This document shows, piece after piece, positions 12,257-22,064 of a DNA stretch of 64,000 nucleotides; within the stretch, counting starts at the first letter, position 1; each line of letters starts with the position of its first letter. Below the pieces are notes generated by a model, which made no database searches, was not told the origin of the DNA, and was given only the letters and a program-made list of their open reading frames with translations. This DNA comes from Datura wrightii (lineage: Eukaryota; Streptophyta; Magnoliopsida; Solanales; Solanaceae). The stretch is taken from contig JASDFA010000016.1 of NCBI GenBank assembly GCA_035772735.1, positions 174,101,001 to 174,165,000 of the forward strand, read 5' to 3'. Both the position numbers and the translations under genes were made by a program.

Positions 12257-12406
12257 TCTTGTAGGCCTAGAACTCGTTACGAAGTTAATTTGCATTTAGA
12301 CGACATTTGGTAGCGTGATTTGACAAAAACTCGATGAAAGTTGCATGCTCTCTCTGTTTTAGCCGTGGTTTTTGACTTGTAAATGATTTAAATTTACAAA
12401 GGAGCT

Positions 12407-12560
12407 CAATATATAGGCCAAGGGTGGTAGCCTAGGGGTGCTTCACGCTGGCCGAGGAACCATAAGCGTGTTGCACCACGCTTCCCAAGGCACCAATGGG
12501 CCTGGTGCGTCGCGCTGCCCAGCGCACAGGCTGGCTGGCGCGAACCTACTTTTGAGGCCC
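12407..12560 (-). promoter_or_regulatory. B1 LTR core promoter: TATA box and GC-rich block
   Basis: The minus strand reads TATATATTG at 12407-12415, about 230 bases into the LTR, the usual U3 TATA position. Just upstream in transcription direction (12425-12560) is a GC-rich block full of short inverted words such as GGTGCG and AGCGTG. It would drive element transcription from the LTR. D1 and F LTRs have a GC-rich block in the same place but with different sequence. Confidence 0.5.
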
Positions 12561-12642
12561 TTCCCACACGCATCAATCTCTCTTTACTCATCACAACCCA
12601 TGTGTATGCCTACTAACCATTAACATTTTATGGGGTGTAACA

Positions 12643-13017
12643 TCCTCCCCCCCTTAGGAACATTTGTCCTCGAATTTCATCTTCAGGCTTAAAGGAGTTA
12701 ACACCTTTAACCAACATTTAGAAAAATTTTGATAGAGTTCCTCTATATTATGGACTATCCGGAAATTGAAAAACAGAAAAACCCCATATAGGAATCTCAC
12801 AGGATGGTATACACAACTACTCCACCGTATAGAGATAACCAACTAAACAGTGCTAATAATATAAGCATATAAATAACAACTGAACAACAACCTCACCTCA
12901 CTGCATATTCTGGGTCACTCCTGGAATAAGTGAGGATACCTAGATCTCATGTCGTCCTCAACTTCCCAAGTCATCTCTCTTTATTTTTGTTCCTCCGCAG
13001 AACTTTGACGGAGGCAC
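12643..13017 (-). pseudogene. B1 polypurine tract, 3' UTR and integrase tail
   Basis: The tract (AAGGGGGGGAGGAT, 12643-12656) touches the LTR. The minus strand upstream encodes the end of integrase: a SVKVLRRN-like block near 12985-13017, then the tail motif before the stop. At about 13018 the sequence jumps directly to the protease region, so RT, RNase H and most of INT are deleted in B1. Confidence 0.7.
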
Positions 13018-14010
13018 TAACGAAGTAACATAGGACAAAGTGGAACTTGGGTCTATCAAAACTTAAACTGAGTGAGAGAAAATGTCCAACATACCTATCA
13101 CAACATCCAGTGACGACTCTAACTCTTGCCTCCCCAGTAAGACATAAGTGCGATTTGGACCGCTGCCTGAGCTGGATGCCCCTGACCTGCCTTGGCCTCT
13201 GTCGGATGAAGTTGAGGGCCTACGCCCTACTGAAGGTGCTGGGGAAAGTGACCCTGCTGAAGATCTATCCTGTTGGCCCTGATAACCCTGACCTCTAGCT
13301 AGATAATCCCTCATTATGTGGCTTTTTTGTCCATAGGTGTAACAAGCGGTAGAACCATATCTGCATGCCTCAAAATGATGCCGACTGCAAATAACACAAC
13401 GTGGCATAGTGGACCTTCTCTGATCTGACCACCTCTGTTGCTGAGAGCCTGATGCCTGTGAACTCTCATCAGGTCCTGACTACCCCCAGCGGTCTGATCT
13501 ACTATCCTGCTGTTGCTAAAAAAGTGGGGGTCTGGGTAACCTGCCTAATATTCAATGCCTAGGTCCACCCTGCAATTTTGCCTGCATGTCACTAGGTTTG
13601 GCCCTACAGTGCTTCTCTTAATTTGTTCTTTCTATCTCCTGTTGTCGCTGCCTGATCTCCTTAATATTATGAGCAAAAGCCTGAATGCGGGTGATGCCCA
13701 TGTCCTCTCGTAAAGTAGATGTAACACAAGTTTCCACGTACTTTAAAAGCATCCGCATAATAAACTGGTGTATTTTGGCTAGCATGGTATCTACAAAAGC
13801 TGACGCATATCTGGTCAAGGAATCAAATCTCGTAGAATATTCCTGCATACTCATTGAACCCTGCTCCAGGTGCAAAAACGGATCCACCCGGGCCAGTCGG
13901 ATTTATCGCGGCAGGTAGTGATCCAAAAAGGCCTCTAAGAAGCTGGACCAAGTCGCAAGGGGAGCGTCTCTGCCTCGGGACCTCTCCCAGCTCTCATATC
14001 GTAACACTGT
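13018..14010 (-). pseudogene. B1 gag, zinc knuckle and protease start
   Basis: Capsid-like Gag segments are at 13903-14010 and 13618-13887, the latter with a clear FLHLEQGSMSMQEYSTRFDSL block. The knuckle region lies at 13063-13407: an upstream C-x2-C-x3-H-x4-C array, then C-Y-T-Y-G-Q-K-S-H-I-M-R-D-Y, where two knuckle Cys are now Tyr. Protease begins near 13100 and is cut by the deletion at 13018. C1 is inserted in the gag at 14011; the N-terminal Gag is missing. This duplicates the gag of E (39590-40650). Confidence 0.78.
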
Positions 14011-15019
14011 TGTCACGACCCGAACAGAGGCCCAGATCGTAGACACAGGACAAGGGACCCCAAGAGACCCCAAGTCGACCCATGGCATAAGCATACAACT
14101 AACTCACTCATTAAACTGAAGAAAACATGAATATAATCTCAATTGGAAATCTAATTCAACATCACATCAGAATAACATCCAAAGCTACACATACATAAGT
14201 CTGAAAGCCTCTAATCTAGACGAGTTGATGGGACAAGACCCCAACTAATCAACAATATTGAAACTGGAAATACATAAAGGAAAATGATAGTCTAATCCTC
14301 GAAGGATGAGGACTCGCCAATCCGAGCAGATACTAACTCCGAAAAGTTGTCTAAGAAAGGGGCTGAAGCTGCTAGCCGGGCCTTGTATCATGAAAGGATA
14401 TAACATAGAAAGTATATGGTCAGTATGTGAAATGTACCGAGTATGCAAGGTAAGTAAACCGCTCAAGTAAAGTAAATCATTTAAAACATTTCATAACATA
14501 TCAAAAGCTTTCAAGTATAAGAAAAAAAGGCTACATGCATTCCTTCTGAAATCATAATCTTATCATACATGACCATGCATAGCTTTATAACATCATGACT
14601 GACTCGAATGACTCAAAGCTGAAACATAACATTTATATTAAAAGCTGAACAATAAGTCAAACTTTGCTCTTAGAACATGCATGCGTAAGATAACTTCCAT
14701 GAGTAACGAATATGCAAATCTGAATAGTATACAAAGTGAGAGACTCGTCACTTAACCGACATACCATGATATAGCTTACGTGGTCCCAACTATCACACTT
14801 AAGTGGATAGAGCCATCCATAACCTTGCCAGGGCGATGGACAATACCATGATATTGATATTAAGCTCAAGGGCCAATCGGGCTGGGGATATCTCACAAGG
14901 GAGGTCCCAATATTATAATAGTATCAACCTATGTTGGCACGTAGTTCTAGGGCATAGGGTGATCGACCCTTAACCCGCTCGGTGCTAGACTCTTCTCCAC
15001 AAAACATGCAATGCTCTAC

Positions 15020-15200
15020 ATCGTATATAAAGAAGCTCAACATCATCTATTGACAAAGCTCAAGATGAAATCATGTATAACTCAACATCGTATGAAACGA
15101 AGCTCAACATTGTCTATTGGCAAAGCTCATTAATGAAATCAGGCATAGACTCGACATCATGTGAAAATGAAGCTCGACATTGTCCTTTGACAAAGCTCAA
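15020..15200. repeat. Degenerate tandem units in C1 LTR
   Basis: The phrase (G)AAGCTCAACAT or close variants recurs at about 15032, 15096 and 15169, alternating with GACAAAGCTCA words. This gives roughly 60-80-bp imperfect units. It looks like a decayed LTR minisatellite. Confidence 0.5.
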
Positions 15201-16049
15201 TAATGACATACATCTCAATTATGAATTTATGCATATGAGAAACTTATCTTGAAACATTCCACAAGCTAAAGTATAAGTAGGAGCATCTATTCCAAATCAT
15301 GCGGTAAGCTATATATAGGAATATTTAGCTCAACATACCACAAGCTAAAAATTTATGAAATTTAGGAGATTTCGCTCCAAACAATGTGGTAAGCTTATTT
15401 CGAAAAAATCATCATTTTAAATGAGCATGTGGTCATTTCCCAAAGCTTTATCATACTTGGATCTACTCAATTCATTTTGAAAATAACTTCATAATCGTGG
15501 GTAGCTTTAGAAACATGATTTTCATCATCAAATCTCATCATCATACATTCATCATCATTCACCTCTTTTATGAACTTTTCATCCATGGGCATTTACTTTC
15601 ATAATTTAGAAAACATAATTTAGATTAAAAACAATTTAAAATATGCCCAAGCTTCACAATTCGTCAATATAAATAGAATCTAATCATGCCCGTGTATATA
15701 GATTTAAGAATTATGAAACTGGGTAAAAACCCCATACTTGATCATAGGAGATTTATCATCATTTGATAGAAATTGGGCATAGGTGTGAAAGAGAACATCC
15801 ACTCATAACCTTACATACCTGAAAATAGTTGGTTCTAAACTTCCCTAGATTGCCCAAGAGGAAATTGATGAAGAACACCTCTAAATCACTTAGATCACCC
15901 TTTTATCACCTCCCTAAACCATTGCATGCATGAATGAGGACTTAGGCTAGTCTATTCCCTCTTAAACCACCCTTTCAGATGTTAAAATGATGTAGTATAG
16001 GACCCTAGGACTTAGAAATTATGAAAAAACCCTTACTTAAATCGCAGAT

Positions 16050-16390
16050 TTTGCTGACTGCCAGTCCCTACGAGGGACTGGATGACTCGCTTCCAGGGAC
16101 CACAACTCCGTGGCCTGAGTCATGAGGTACACTGCCAAAATTCCACCTGGGACCCCACGAAGGACACCACGAATCGTGGTGAATAACCATGACTCGTGGT
16201 CACCATCTGTGGAGCACACTTCTCATCTATCCTTGCCCAGCATCCAGTCCAGGCCACGGGTGACCTCACGAGTCGTGTGGCCTGACCACAACTCATGGTC
16301 ATGCCCGTGGTGACCCCCTGACCAAACCACCTCCCTGCTTGGCCACGAGTCGTGACTCGTGGCCACTCCTCATGACCAACTTTATGATTC
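16050..16390. repeat. Cluster of ACGASTCGT-like motifs in C1 LTR
   Basis: Copies include CACGAATCGTGG near 16167, GACTCGTGG near 16190, CACGAGTCGTG near 16268 and a back-to-back CACGAGTCGTGACTCGTGG near 16343. They lie about 80-420 bases from the LTR start on the minus strand, the same relative position as in C2. Confidence 0.6.
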
Positions 16391-16469
16391 ATCCTGTAAC
16401 GTGGTGCGAAATTTCAATTTTTCACCATTTTGACTTCCAGTCTGATCCTTGGGTTCTCGAGGTATAACA

Positions 16470-16486
16470 ATATCTCCCCCTTGGGA
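16470..16486 (-). promoter_or_regulatory. C1 polypurine tract
   Basis: The minus strand reads CCAAGGGGGAGATAT against the LTR start, preceded by the conserved ATTCGAGGATGAATATT phrase. Confidence 0.8.
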
Positions 16487-16739
16487 ATATTCATCCTCGA
16501 ATATTAGAAACACGTAGAAAACTCAGAAGCATACATTCATCATATGCAAATACTGATTATTTAAATCGAAGACTGACGGAATGACCATCTCCGAAAGGAA
16601 CTACATAGCGGAACCGAATTTAGACATTACATACATCTACCATAACATAAGTCAAACTTGCGCGAACGAGCTGAATATTAAAACTGATTAGAGAATTAGG
16701 GAAAACATTGATACCTCAGACTGAAACTGAGCCGGTAGG

Positions 16740-17810
16740 GAACAGGTGAGGATATTTGGCAATCATACCTGCCTCGGCTTCCCACATAGCTCCCTCAATA
16801 TGCTGATTTCTTCATAACACTTTTACCAAAGATACTTCTTTGTTCCTCAGCCTATGAACCTGACGATCCAAAATTGCAACTGGAATTTCCTCATAACTGA
16901 GGCTATCTCCCACACCAATGCTTTCCACTAGGACAACTAAAGATGGATCACCCAAGCACTTTTCCAAGAGCGATACATGAAAAAGGGGATGAATGGAAGA
17001 TAACTCTGATGGAAAGTCCAACTCATACGCTACCTTACCAACTCTTCTCATAACTTTGTGGGGCCCAATATAGCGGGGACTGAGTTTTCCTTTTCTTTTC
17101 AAACCGTATGACTCCCTTCATGGGGGACACCTTCAAAAACACCCAATCATCCACTTCAAACTCCAAATTTCTCCTTCTCACATCCGTATATGACTTTTGA
17201 CGACTCTGAGTGGTTTTCATCCTGTCTCTTATCATCTGAACTTTTACCATGGCCTCATGAATCAAATTAGGTCCTTTCATTGCTGCCTCACCAACCTCAA
17301 GGGCAAATGATCATCCCAGTTACTTTTGAAATGCATCACACATGCTCTCAACATGTCCTCGAAAGTCTGGATTGTTCTTTTGGCTTGGCCATCCATCTAT
17401 AGATGAAAGGCTATGCTGAGTTTAACTTGAGTCCTAAGCCCTTTTTGAAAAGACCGCCAAAGTTGAGAGGTAAACAGAGTACCTCGGTCTGAGATGATAG
17501 ACAAGGGCACACCATGAAATCGCACCAACTCCCGGATATACAGTTTGGCATAATCATCCGTTGAATCTGTGGTTTTGACCGGTAGAACGTATGCAGCCTT
17601 GGTCAACCTATCGACCACCACCCAAATAGAATCATAGTGTTGGTGAGTACGAGGTAGGCCTGTAATGAAATCCATATTAATCTCTTCCCACTTCCAAGTG
17701 GGAATGCTAATATCTTGAAGTAAGCCTCCCGGCCTTTGATGCTCAACTTTCACTTGCTGACAGTTCAGGCACTTGGCTACAAATTCCGCAATATCCTTCT
17801 TCATGTCGTT
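16740..17810 (-). pseudogene. C1 integrase
   Basis: The HHCC finger (C-L-N-C-Q-Q-V-K) and catalytic core are in one open stretch at 17397-17804, with VVVDRLTKAA and IISDRGT keeping the first two catalytic Asp. The third catalytic residue is lost: near 17385 the expected G-Q-A-E-R-T-I-Q reads G-Q-A-K-R-T-I-Q. About 110 bp is then deleted before the EVGEAAMKGPNL segment near 17280-17310. The C-terminal SH3-like and chromodomain-like tail (16812-17102) is well kept, with H-P-L-F-H-V-S-L-L-E-K-C. Not functional. Confidence 0.85.
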
Positions 17811-18727
17811 CCACTAATATACTTCCTGCAAATTATGATACATCTTGGTGGCACCTAAATGGATAAAATACCTGGATCCATGTACCTCATGCAATATCGG
17901 ATCCCTTAAATTATCAACATTTGGAACACATAGATGACCCTGGTACCGCAGCACCCCATCTCCCCCTTGGGAGAAGACCTCTACCTTTTGACTCTGAACG
18001 GCTTCCTTCAACTTTAGCAACATCCGATCCTCATCTTGCCTAGTTTTCACACCCACTACCAAGGACGATTCTGATCTGTTTTGCACAACAACACCGCCAT
18101 CGGTAGAGTCAACCAATCTAACTCCCAACCTCGCAAGTCGATGGACATCTTTCACCAACTCCTTCTTTCCCTCATCCAGGTGAGACACACTCTCCATAGA
18201 GAGCCTACTAAGTGTATCTGTTACTAACTAGCCTTGCCCGGGTGGTAAAGGACACTCATGTCGTAGTCCTTTAGTAGCTCCAACCACCTCCTTTGCCGAA
18301 GATTGAGATCTTTCTGCGTAAACACATATTGCAAGTTCTTGTGATCCGTGAATACATCCATGTGGACCCCATACAAGTAATGCCGCTATCTTAAAGGCAA
18401 ATACCACCGTGGCCAACTCAAGATTGTGGGTCAGGTAATTCTTTTCATGAATTTTGAACTGTCTTGAGGCATATGCTATCACTTTCCCATGCTGCATCAA
18501 CACACACCTGAGTTCGACTCGCGAAGCATCACAATACACAACAAATCCATATGTACCCTCGTGTAAGGTCAACACTGGTGCTGAAGTGAGTCGGGTCTTC
18601 AATTCCTGGAAGCTTTTCTAATAAGCCTCCGACCATTGGAACTTTACCTTCTTTTGAGTTAACTTTGTAAAAGGTGCTACAATTGATGAAAAGCCCTCAA
18701 CAAACCTCCGGTAATAACCCGCTAAGC
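17811..18727 (-). pseudogene. C1 RNase H and linker
   Basis: 18228-18602 encodes the RNase H N-terminal half with FVVYCDASRVELRCVLMQHGKVIAYASRQ (first catalytic Asp present). A stop or shift near 18228 separates it from the linker at 17814-18197, with its GGDGVLRYQGHLCVPN block, conserved just before the INT zinc finger. 18603-18727 is the connection to RT. Confidence 0.8.
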
Positions 18728-19408
18728 CTAAAAAGCTCCTGATATCTGTGGGTTCAACGGTCTAGACCAATTCTTCACCATCTCGATTTTCTGAGAGTCT
18801 ACCTTTATGCCGTCACTCGATAGCACATGGCCCAAAAATGCCATTGATTCCAACCAAAATTCACACTTGCTAAACTTTGCATATAACTGACAATCCCTAA
18901 GGGTTTGAAGCACTATGCTCAAGTGAGCGGCATGCTCCTCCTCGCTTCGAGAATATATACGAATATCATCGATGAACATGATCATAAACATGTCTAAATA
19001 TGCCTTGAACACCATGTTCATTAGATCCATTAAAGTTTCAAGGGCATTGGTTAGTCCAAAATACATAACAACAAATTCATAGTGACCATACCGAGTCCTG
19101 AAAGCGGTTTTGGGGATGTCACTCTCCCGAACCCTAAGCTGGTGATACCCAAATCTAAGATTAATCTTAGAGAAACACTTGGAACCCTGAGGTTGGTCAA
19201 ACAAATAATCGATCCTGGGTACAGGATACTTGTTCTTAATGGTGACCTTGTTTAACTGTCGATAGTCAATACACATGCGAAGGGAACCGTCCTTCTTCCG
19301 AACAAATAATACCTGTGCACCCCAAGGAGACTTACTCGGCCTAAGGAAGCCCTTATATAGCAAGTCCTTCAACTGATACTTCAACTCTTTTAGCTCTACT
19401 AGAGCCAT
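18728..19408 (-). pseudogene. C1 reverse transcriptase, 226-codon open frame
   Basis: This is the longest intact retroelement reading frame in the window. In order: KELK fingers helix, SPWGAQVLFVRKKDGSLRMC, IDYRQLNKVTIKNKYPVPRI, the motif A region, the YGHYEFVVMYFGLTNA motif B region, and FIDDIRIYS (motif C, D-D intact). In motif A the catalytic Asp is replaced by Asn (F-S-K-I-N-L-R, normally K-I-D-L-R), and the motif B phrase has L-T-N-A-L-E instead of the usual T-N-A-P-x. So although the frame is open, polymerase activity is not expected. The frame ends at a shift near 18728 entering the connection. Confidence 0.88.
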
Positions 19409-19849
19409 TCTGTAGGGCGAAATGGATATAGGCTACGTGTCGGGAAGAAGATCTATACTGAAATCAATTACCCACTTGGGAGGGACACTTGGCAAATCAT
19501 TAGGAAAGACCTCTGGATACTCACATACTACTGATACAGACTGTATGGTTGGGGTCTCGGACTCCACATCCTTAACCCTAACTAGATGGTACATGCAACC
19601 TTTAGAAATCATCTTCTTGGCCTTAAGGTAGGAAATGAATTGACCTACAGGCACAACTGAACTACCCTTCCATTCTAAGACTGGCTCACCCGAAAATTTG
19701 AACTCTACTTCCCGGGTTCTACAATTAACTGAACCATAACTTGAAAATAGCCAATCCATGTCTAGAATAACATCGAAATCGATCATGGCTAACTCTATCA
19801 AGTCTGCTGAGGTGATCTTATGAAGAACTGAGACTGGGAAATCTCTATA
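19409..19849 (-). pseudogene. C1 protease C-terminal part
   Basis: The minus strand shows V-L-H-K-I-T-S-A-D-L-I-E-L-A-M-I-D-F-D-V-I-L-D-M-D-W, the conserved back half of gypsy retropepsin. Then come the FISYLKAKK and YHLVRVKD blocks leading to RT. The active-site loop is absent because C1 stops near 19849. An open frame continues on the minus strand to 19942, but its last 30 codons are antisense of the Athila integrase, so that longer protein is an artefact of the junction. Confidence 0.8.
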
Positions 19850-20590
19850 ACTGAGTGTCACAACATTTTTGAAGCGGAATATTTTTTCCAAATTTGGGAC
19901 TCCCAGAGCCATCATTAGTGATGGGGGTTCGCACTTCTGCAACCGATTGTTTCAGACTTTACTAGAGAAATATGGGGTGAAACATAGGGTGGCAACACCC
20001 TATGGGCAAGTGAAGTCTTCAACTGGGAAATAAAGACCATCTTAGCTAAGACTGTAAATGCTAACCGAACAGATTGGTCTAGGAAGCTCGATGATGCTAT
20101 ATGGGCTTATTGGACCACATTTGATACTCCTATAGGTATTTCTCCGTATCATCTAGTATATGGGAAAGCATGTCATCTTCCAATTGAACTTGAGCACAAA
20201 GCTATGTGGGAGCTTAAGAAGCTGAATTTGAATTGGAGTGAAGCTGCAAACTTGAGGCTTGATCAGTTAAATAAGCAAGATGAATTTCATTTGAAAGCCT
20301 ATGATAGTTCTAAAATTTATAAACTAAGGATGAAAATTTAGCATAACCAGATGATTGAGAAAAGAGAGTTCAGCCCGAGTGATATGGTGCTATTATTCAA
20401 TTCTAGGTTTCACTTGTTTCTTGGCAAGTTGAAGTTCAAATGGTTGGGTCCTTTTTGAGTGGTCCAAGTATTCTCCCATGGGGAAATTGAACTGGAAAAC
20501 CATGAAGGAAAGAGATTTAAAGTGAATGCTCAACGAGTGAAAGCATATTTGGGGAAGAGCGAAGAAATTAAGCTGGTGGATATTTAGGCT
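19850..20590 (+). pseudogene. Athila-I integrase, core and C-terminus
   Basis: The plus strand begins inside the core with a TFLKRNIFSKFGTPRAII stretch, then S-D-G-G-S-H-F-C-N (second catalytic Asp present). After T-P-Y-G a short deletion and a frameshift follow; the catalytic Glu is in the next frame (F-N-W-E-I-K). The tail is typical of Athila: SPYHLVYGKACHLPIELEHK near 20150, an LLFNSR block near 20390, and a YLGKSEE-like end near 20550. In-frame stops occur at about 20340 and 20458. Non-functional. Confidence 0.85.
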
Positions 20591-20614
20591 CTGGGTGAAA
20601 TCTGAGTAACCTAG

Positions 20615-20755
20615 GGACTTGCGTCGTGCCGCGACGGTAAATTAGGCGCTGCATGAGAGGCAACCCATGTGTTTTGGTGAAGTCTGAGTAATCAAAATAC
20701 CCATGTTGTGTCGCGATGTTAAATCAGGCGCTTCTTGGGAGGCAACCCAAGTTGT
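20615..20755 (+). repeat. Duplicated hairpin-forming element downstream of Athila INT
   Basis: Two units about 81 bp apart (around 20618-20670 and 20700-20752) each carry a CGTCG-type hairpin, a conserved TAAAT-AGGCGCT bridge and a second hairpin with loop AGGCAA. In unit 2 the second stem is CTTGGG/CCCAAG; in unit 1 it is CATGAG/CCCATG, so the second pair has changed from T-A to A-T with pairing kept, though one pair is broken. I recall similar sequence at the same place in other Athila elements. It may be a structured RNA region or the 3' border of the pol reading frame. Confidence 0.6.
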
Positions 20756-20859
20756 AGTGGTAAGATATATATTGGTTACATGTGTTGATGTGTGCAGGTG
20801 AATAAAATGGGAAATTTAAAGCTGAAACCAAAAAATTGAACTTTAGTTGCTGGTGCCAA

Positions 20860-22020
20860 AAAACATAGAATGAGTTGTCGTTGGACATAGTGACTTGTCA
20901 AGTCCACTCATGGTCACTAATGAAGAAAATAGGGTAGAAACGGTTGACCCAATGACTCATTGCCAGTGACAATGAGTCATGAAGTCTTTCGTTAAGTCTA
21001 CTGCTTTGATGAGGCAGTTAAGCTATACAAGATGCCAACGACTCATATCACAACTCGTTGGGTAACAAGACGAGTCGTTGCTCAAGCCGTTAGGTCCTAG
21101 GTAAGTTCTTAAACTCAATTGATTGAACAAGAAGCCAAACGAATTGTTTCCTCACTAAACGATACGTCATATGGGTCGTGGAGAATTAAGTTAAATTTAG
21201 CACCCGACCCGACCCACATTTACAAAGGGCAATCAGTTCTAAACTACTAAAAACAACTTTTTCCCACTGAAACCCCTCACAAGTTCGAACTTCAGAAATT
21301 CATTAGCTTAGTTTCCCACCTCCTATTCTCCCAAAACATCACTCACAGGAAATCTTTCATAATCGTACTGAAGTTTCATGCAGGCACGATCACTCTTATT
21401 ACACAATGTCTGCTCGACATTCACAGCTTAATTCTCATCTTCATCCTCAAACATTGTGAGTACCTAAATGCTCATAGTAGAAGTATTGCCTGACTTATGC
21501 TCTCTGTAAACATTGTATTGCTTGATTTATGCATCATACCAGATGAAAACCTTAGGTTGCGTTGAACTTAAAAGCATGCTTAAAAGTTAATGCAATATGA
21601 TAAAAAAAAATTTGTTTTTGTGCTGGTGGAATTGAAAAGAATAGTTGATGATGAACATGGGTATGGGTTGCTTGAAACCCAGTGATGATGCCTCATGTAA
21701 CGCCCTTTGGGCAAGCCCAATGATTCAATACATGACCCGTCACCACCACTGCAAGTAGACTCTTGAGCACGAGCCATATAAAGAGTCGTGGTATCACCTG
21801 ACGACTCGTTGTGTAGCTCGTCCTGAGTGGGGAAATGGGAGATGTAAATAGTCTACCTCACGAATGGTCGAATGACTCGCTACCACAAGTAATGACTCAT
21901 CATGACCAGTCATTGGGTCCACTGGTTCAATAAAGGAGAAGGACCTGCAGACGATGAGCAACATCACGAGTCATGGCCAGTGAAAACGACTCATTGAGTC
22001 CCTCATCCAGTTTGTAGGAA
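20860..22020. repeat. Spacer with ACGASTCGT-like motif clusters
   Basis: Non-coding stretch between Athila pol and the env-like ORF. Motif-like words crowd 20870-21180 (for example GACGAGTCGTTG near 21071) and 21780-21985 (for example GACGACTCGTTG near 21800). The part between (21185-21775) shows only AT-rich sequence and no gene. Similar clusters occur in LTR U3 regions of other elements, so this may be material captured from an LTR or a shared regulatory module. Confidence 0.5.
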
Positions 22021-22064
22021 CACAGTTAAAGTCTCATTTTATTTCATCTCGTCTTACATATTAA

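Larger units (their letters stand above)
10511..12642 (-). repeat. B1 3' LTR (2.13 kb)
   Basis: The minus strand begins TGTTACACCCC at 12642 and ends GGGGCATACA at 10511. Large parts align with the LTRs of D1 (reverse orientation) and F, for example the block at 11990-12320 against 27640-27860. B1, D1 and F are therefore subfamilies of one lineage. It includes a 93-bp tandem duplication (12071-12256), a TATA box (12407-12415) and a GC-rich block just upstream of it. Confidence 0.85.
14011..16469 (-). repeat. C1 3' LTR (2.46 kb)
   Basis: The minus strand begins TGTTATACCTCGAG at 16469 and ends GGTCGTGACA at 14011, the latter shared with the C2 LTR end. The U3 part (16050-16390) contains the ACGASTCGT motif cluster. 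A run of related 50-60-bp units rich in AAGCTCAACAT is visible at about 15020-15200. TGTCACGACC at 14011 follows B1 gag directly; the duplicated target partner was lost with the 5' end. Confidence 0.85.
14011..19849 (-). mobile_element. Element C1: 3' part of a Tekay-like element
   Basis: The minus-strand order is protease, RT, RNase H, INT, polypurine tract, 3' LTR. It is inserted in B1 gag and truncated at about 19849, within protease, where plus-strand Athila integrase begins. Gag, leader and 5' LTR are missing. LTR ends match C2. It has the best-preserved RT reading frame in the window, so it is one of the younger elements, though several catalytic residues are lost. Confidence 0.85.

Noticed and set aside
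12093..12299. Plus-strand protein with a perfect 31-residue repeat
   Set aside because: It lies in LTR non-coding sequence. The repeat reflects the 93-bp tandem duplication.
13047..13298. Plus-strand open frame over B1 protease and zinc knuckle
   Set aside because: Antisense shadow of gag-pol. The same shadow recurs at the equivalent place in E (39428-39742) and D1 (30985-31251).
10511..14010. Treating B1 and E as one simple element
   Set aside because: Both contain gag and protease start, so a single copy cannot account for them without duplication.
19850..19942. N-terminal extension of the C1 protease frame
   Set aside because: These codons are antisense of Athila integrase, not part of the protease.
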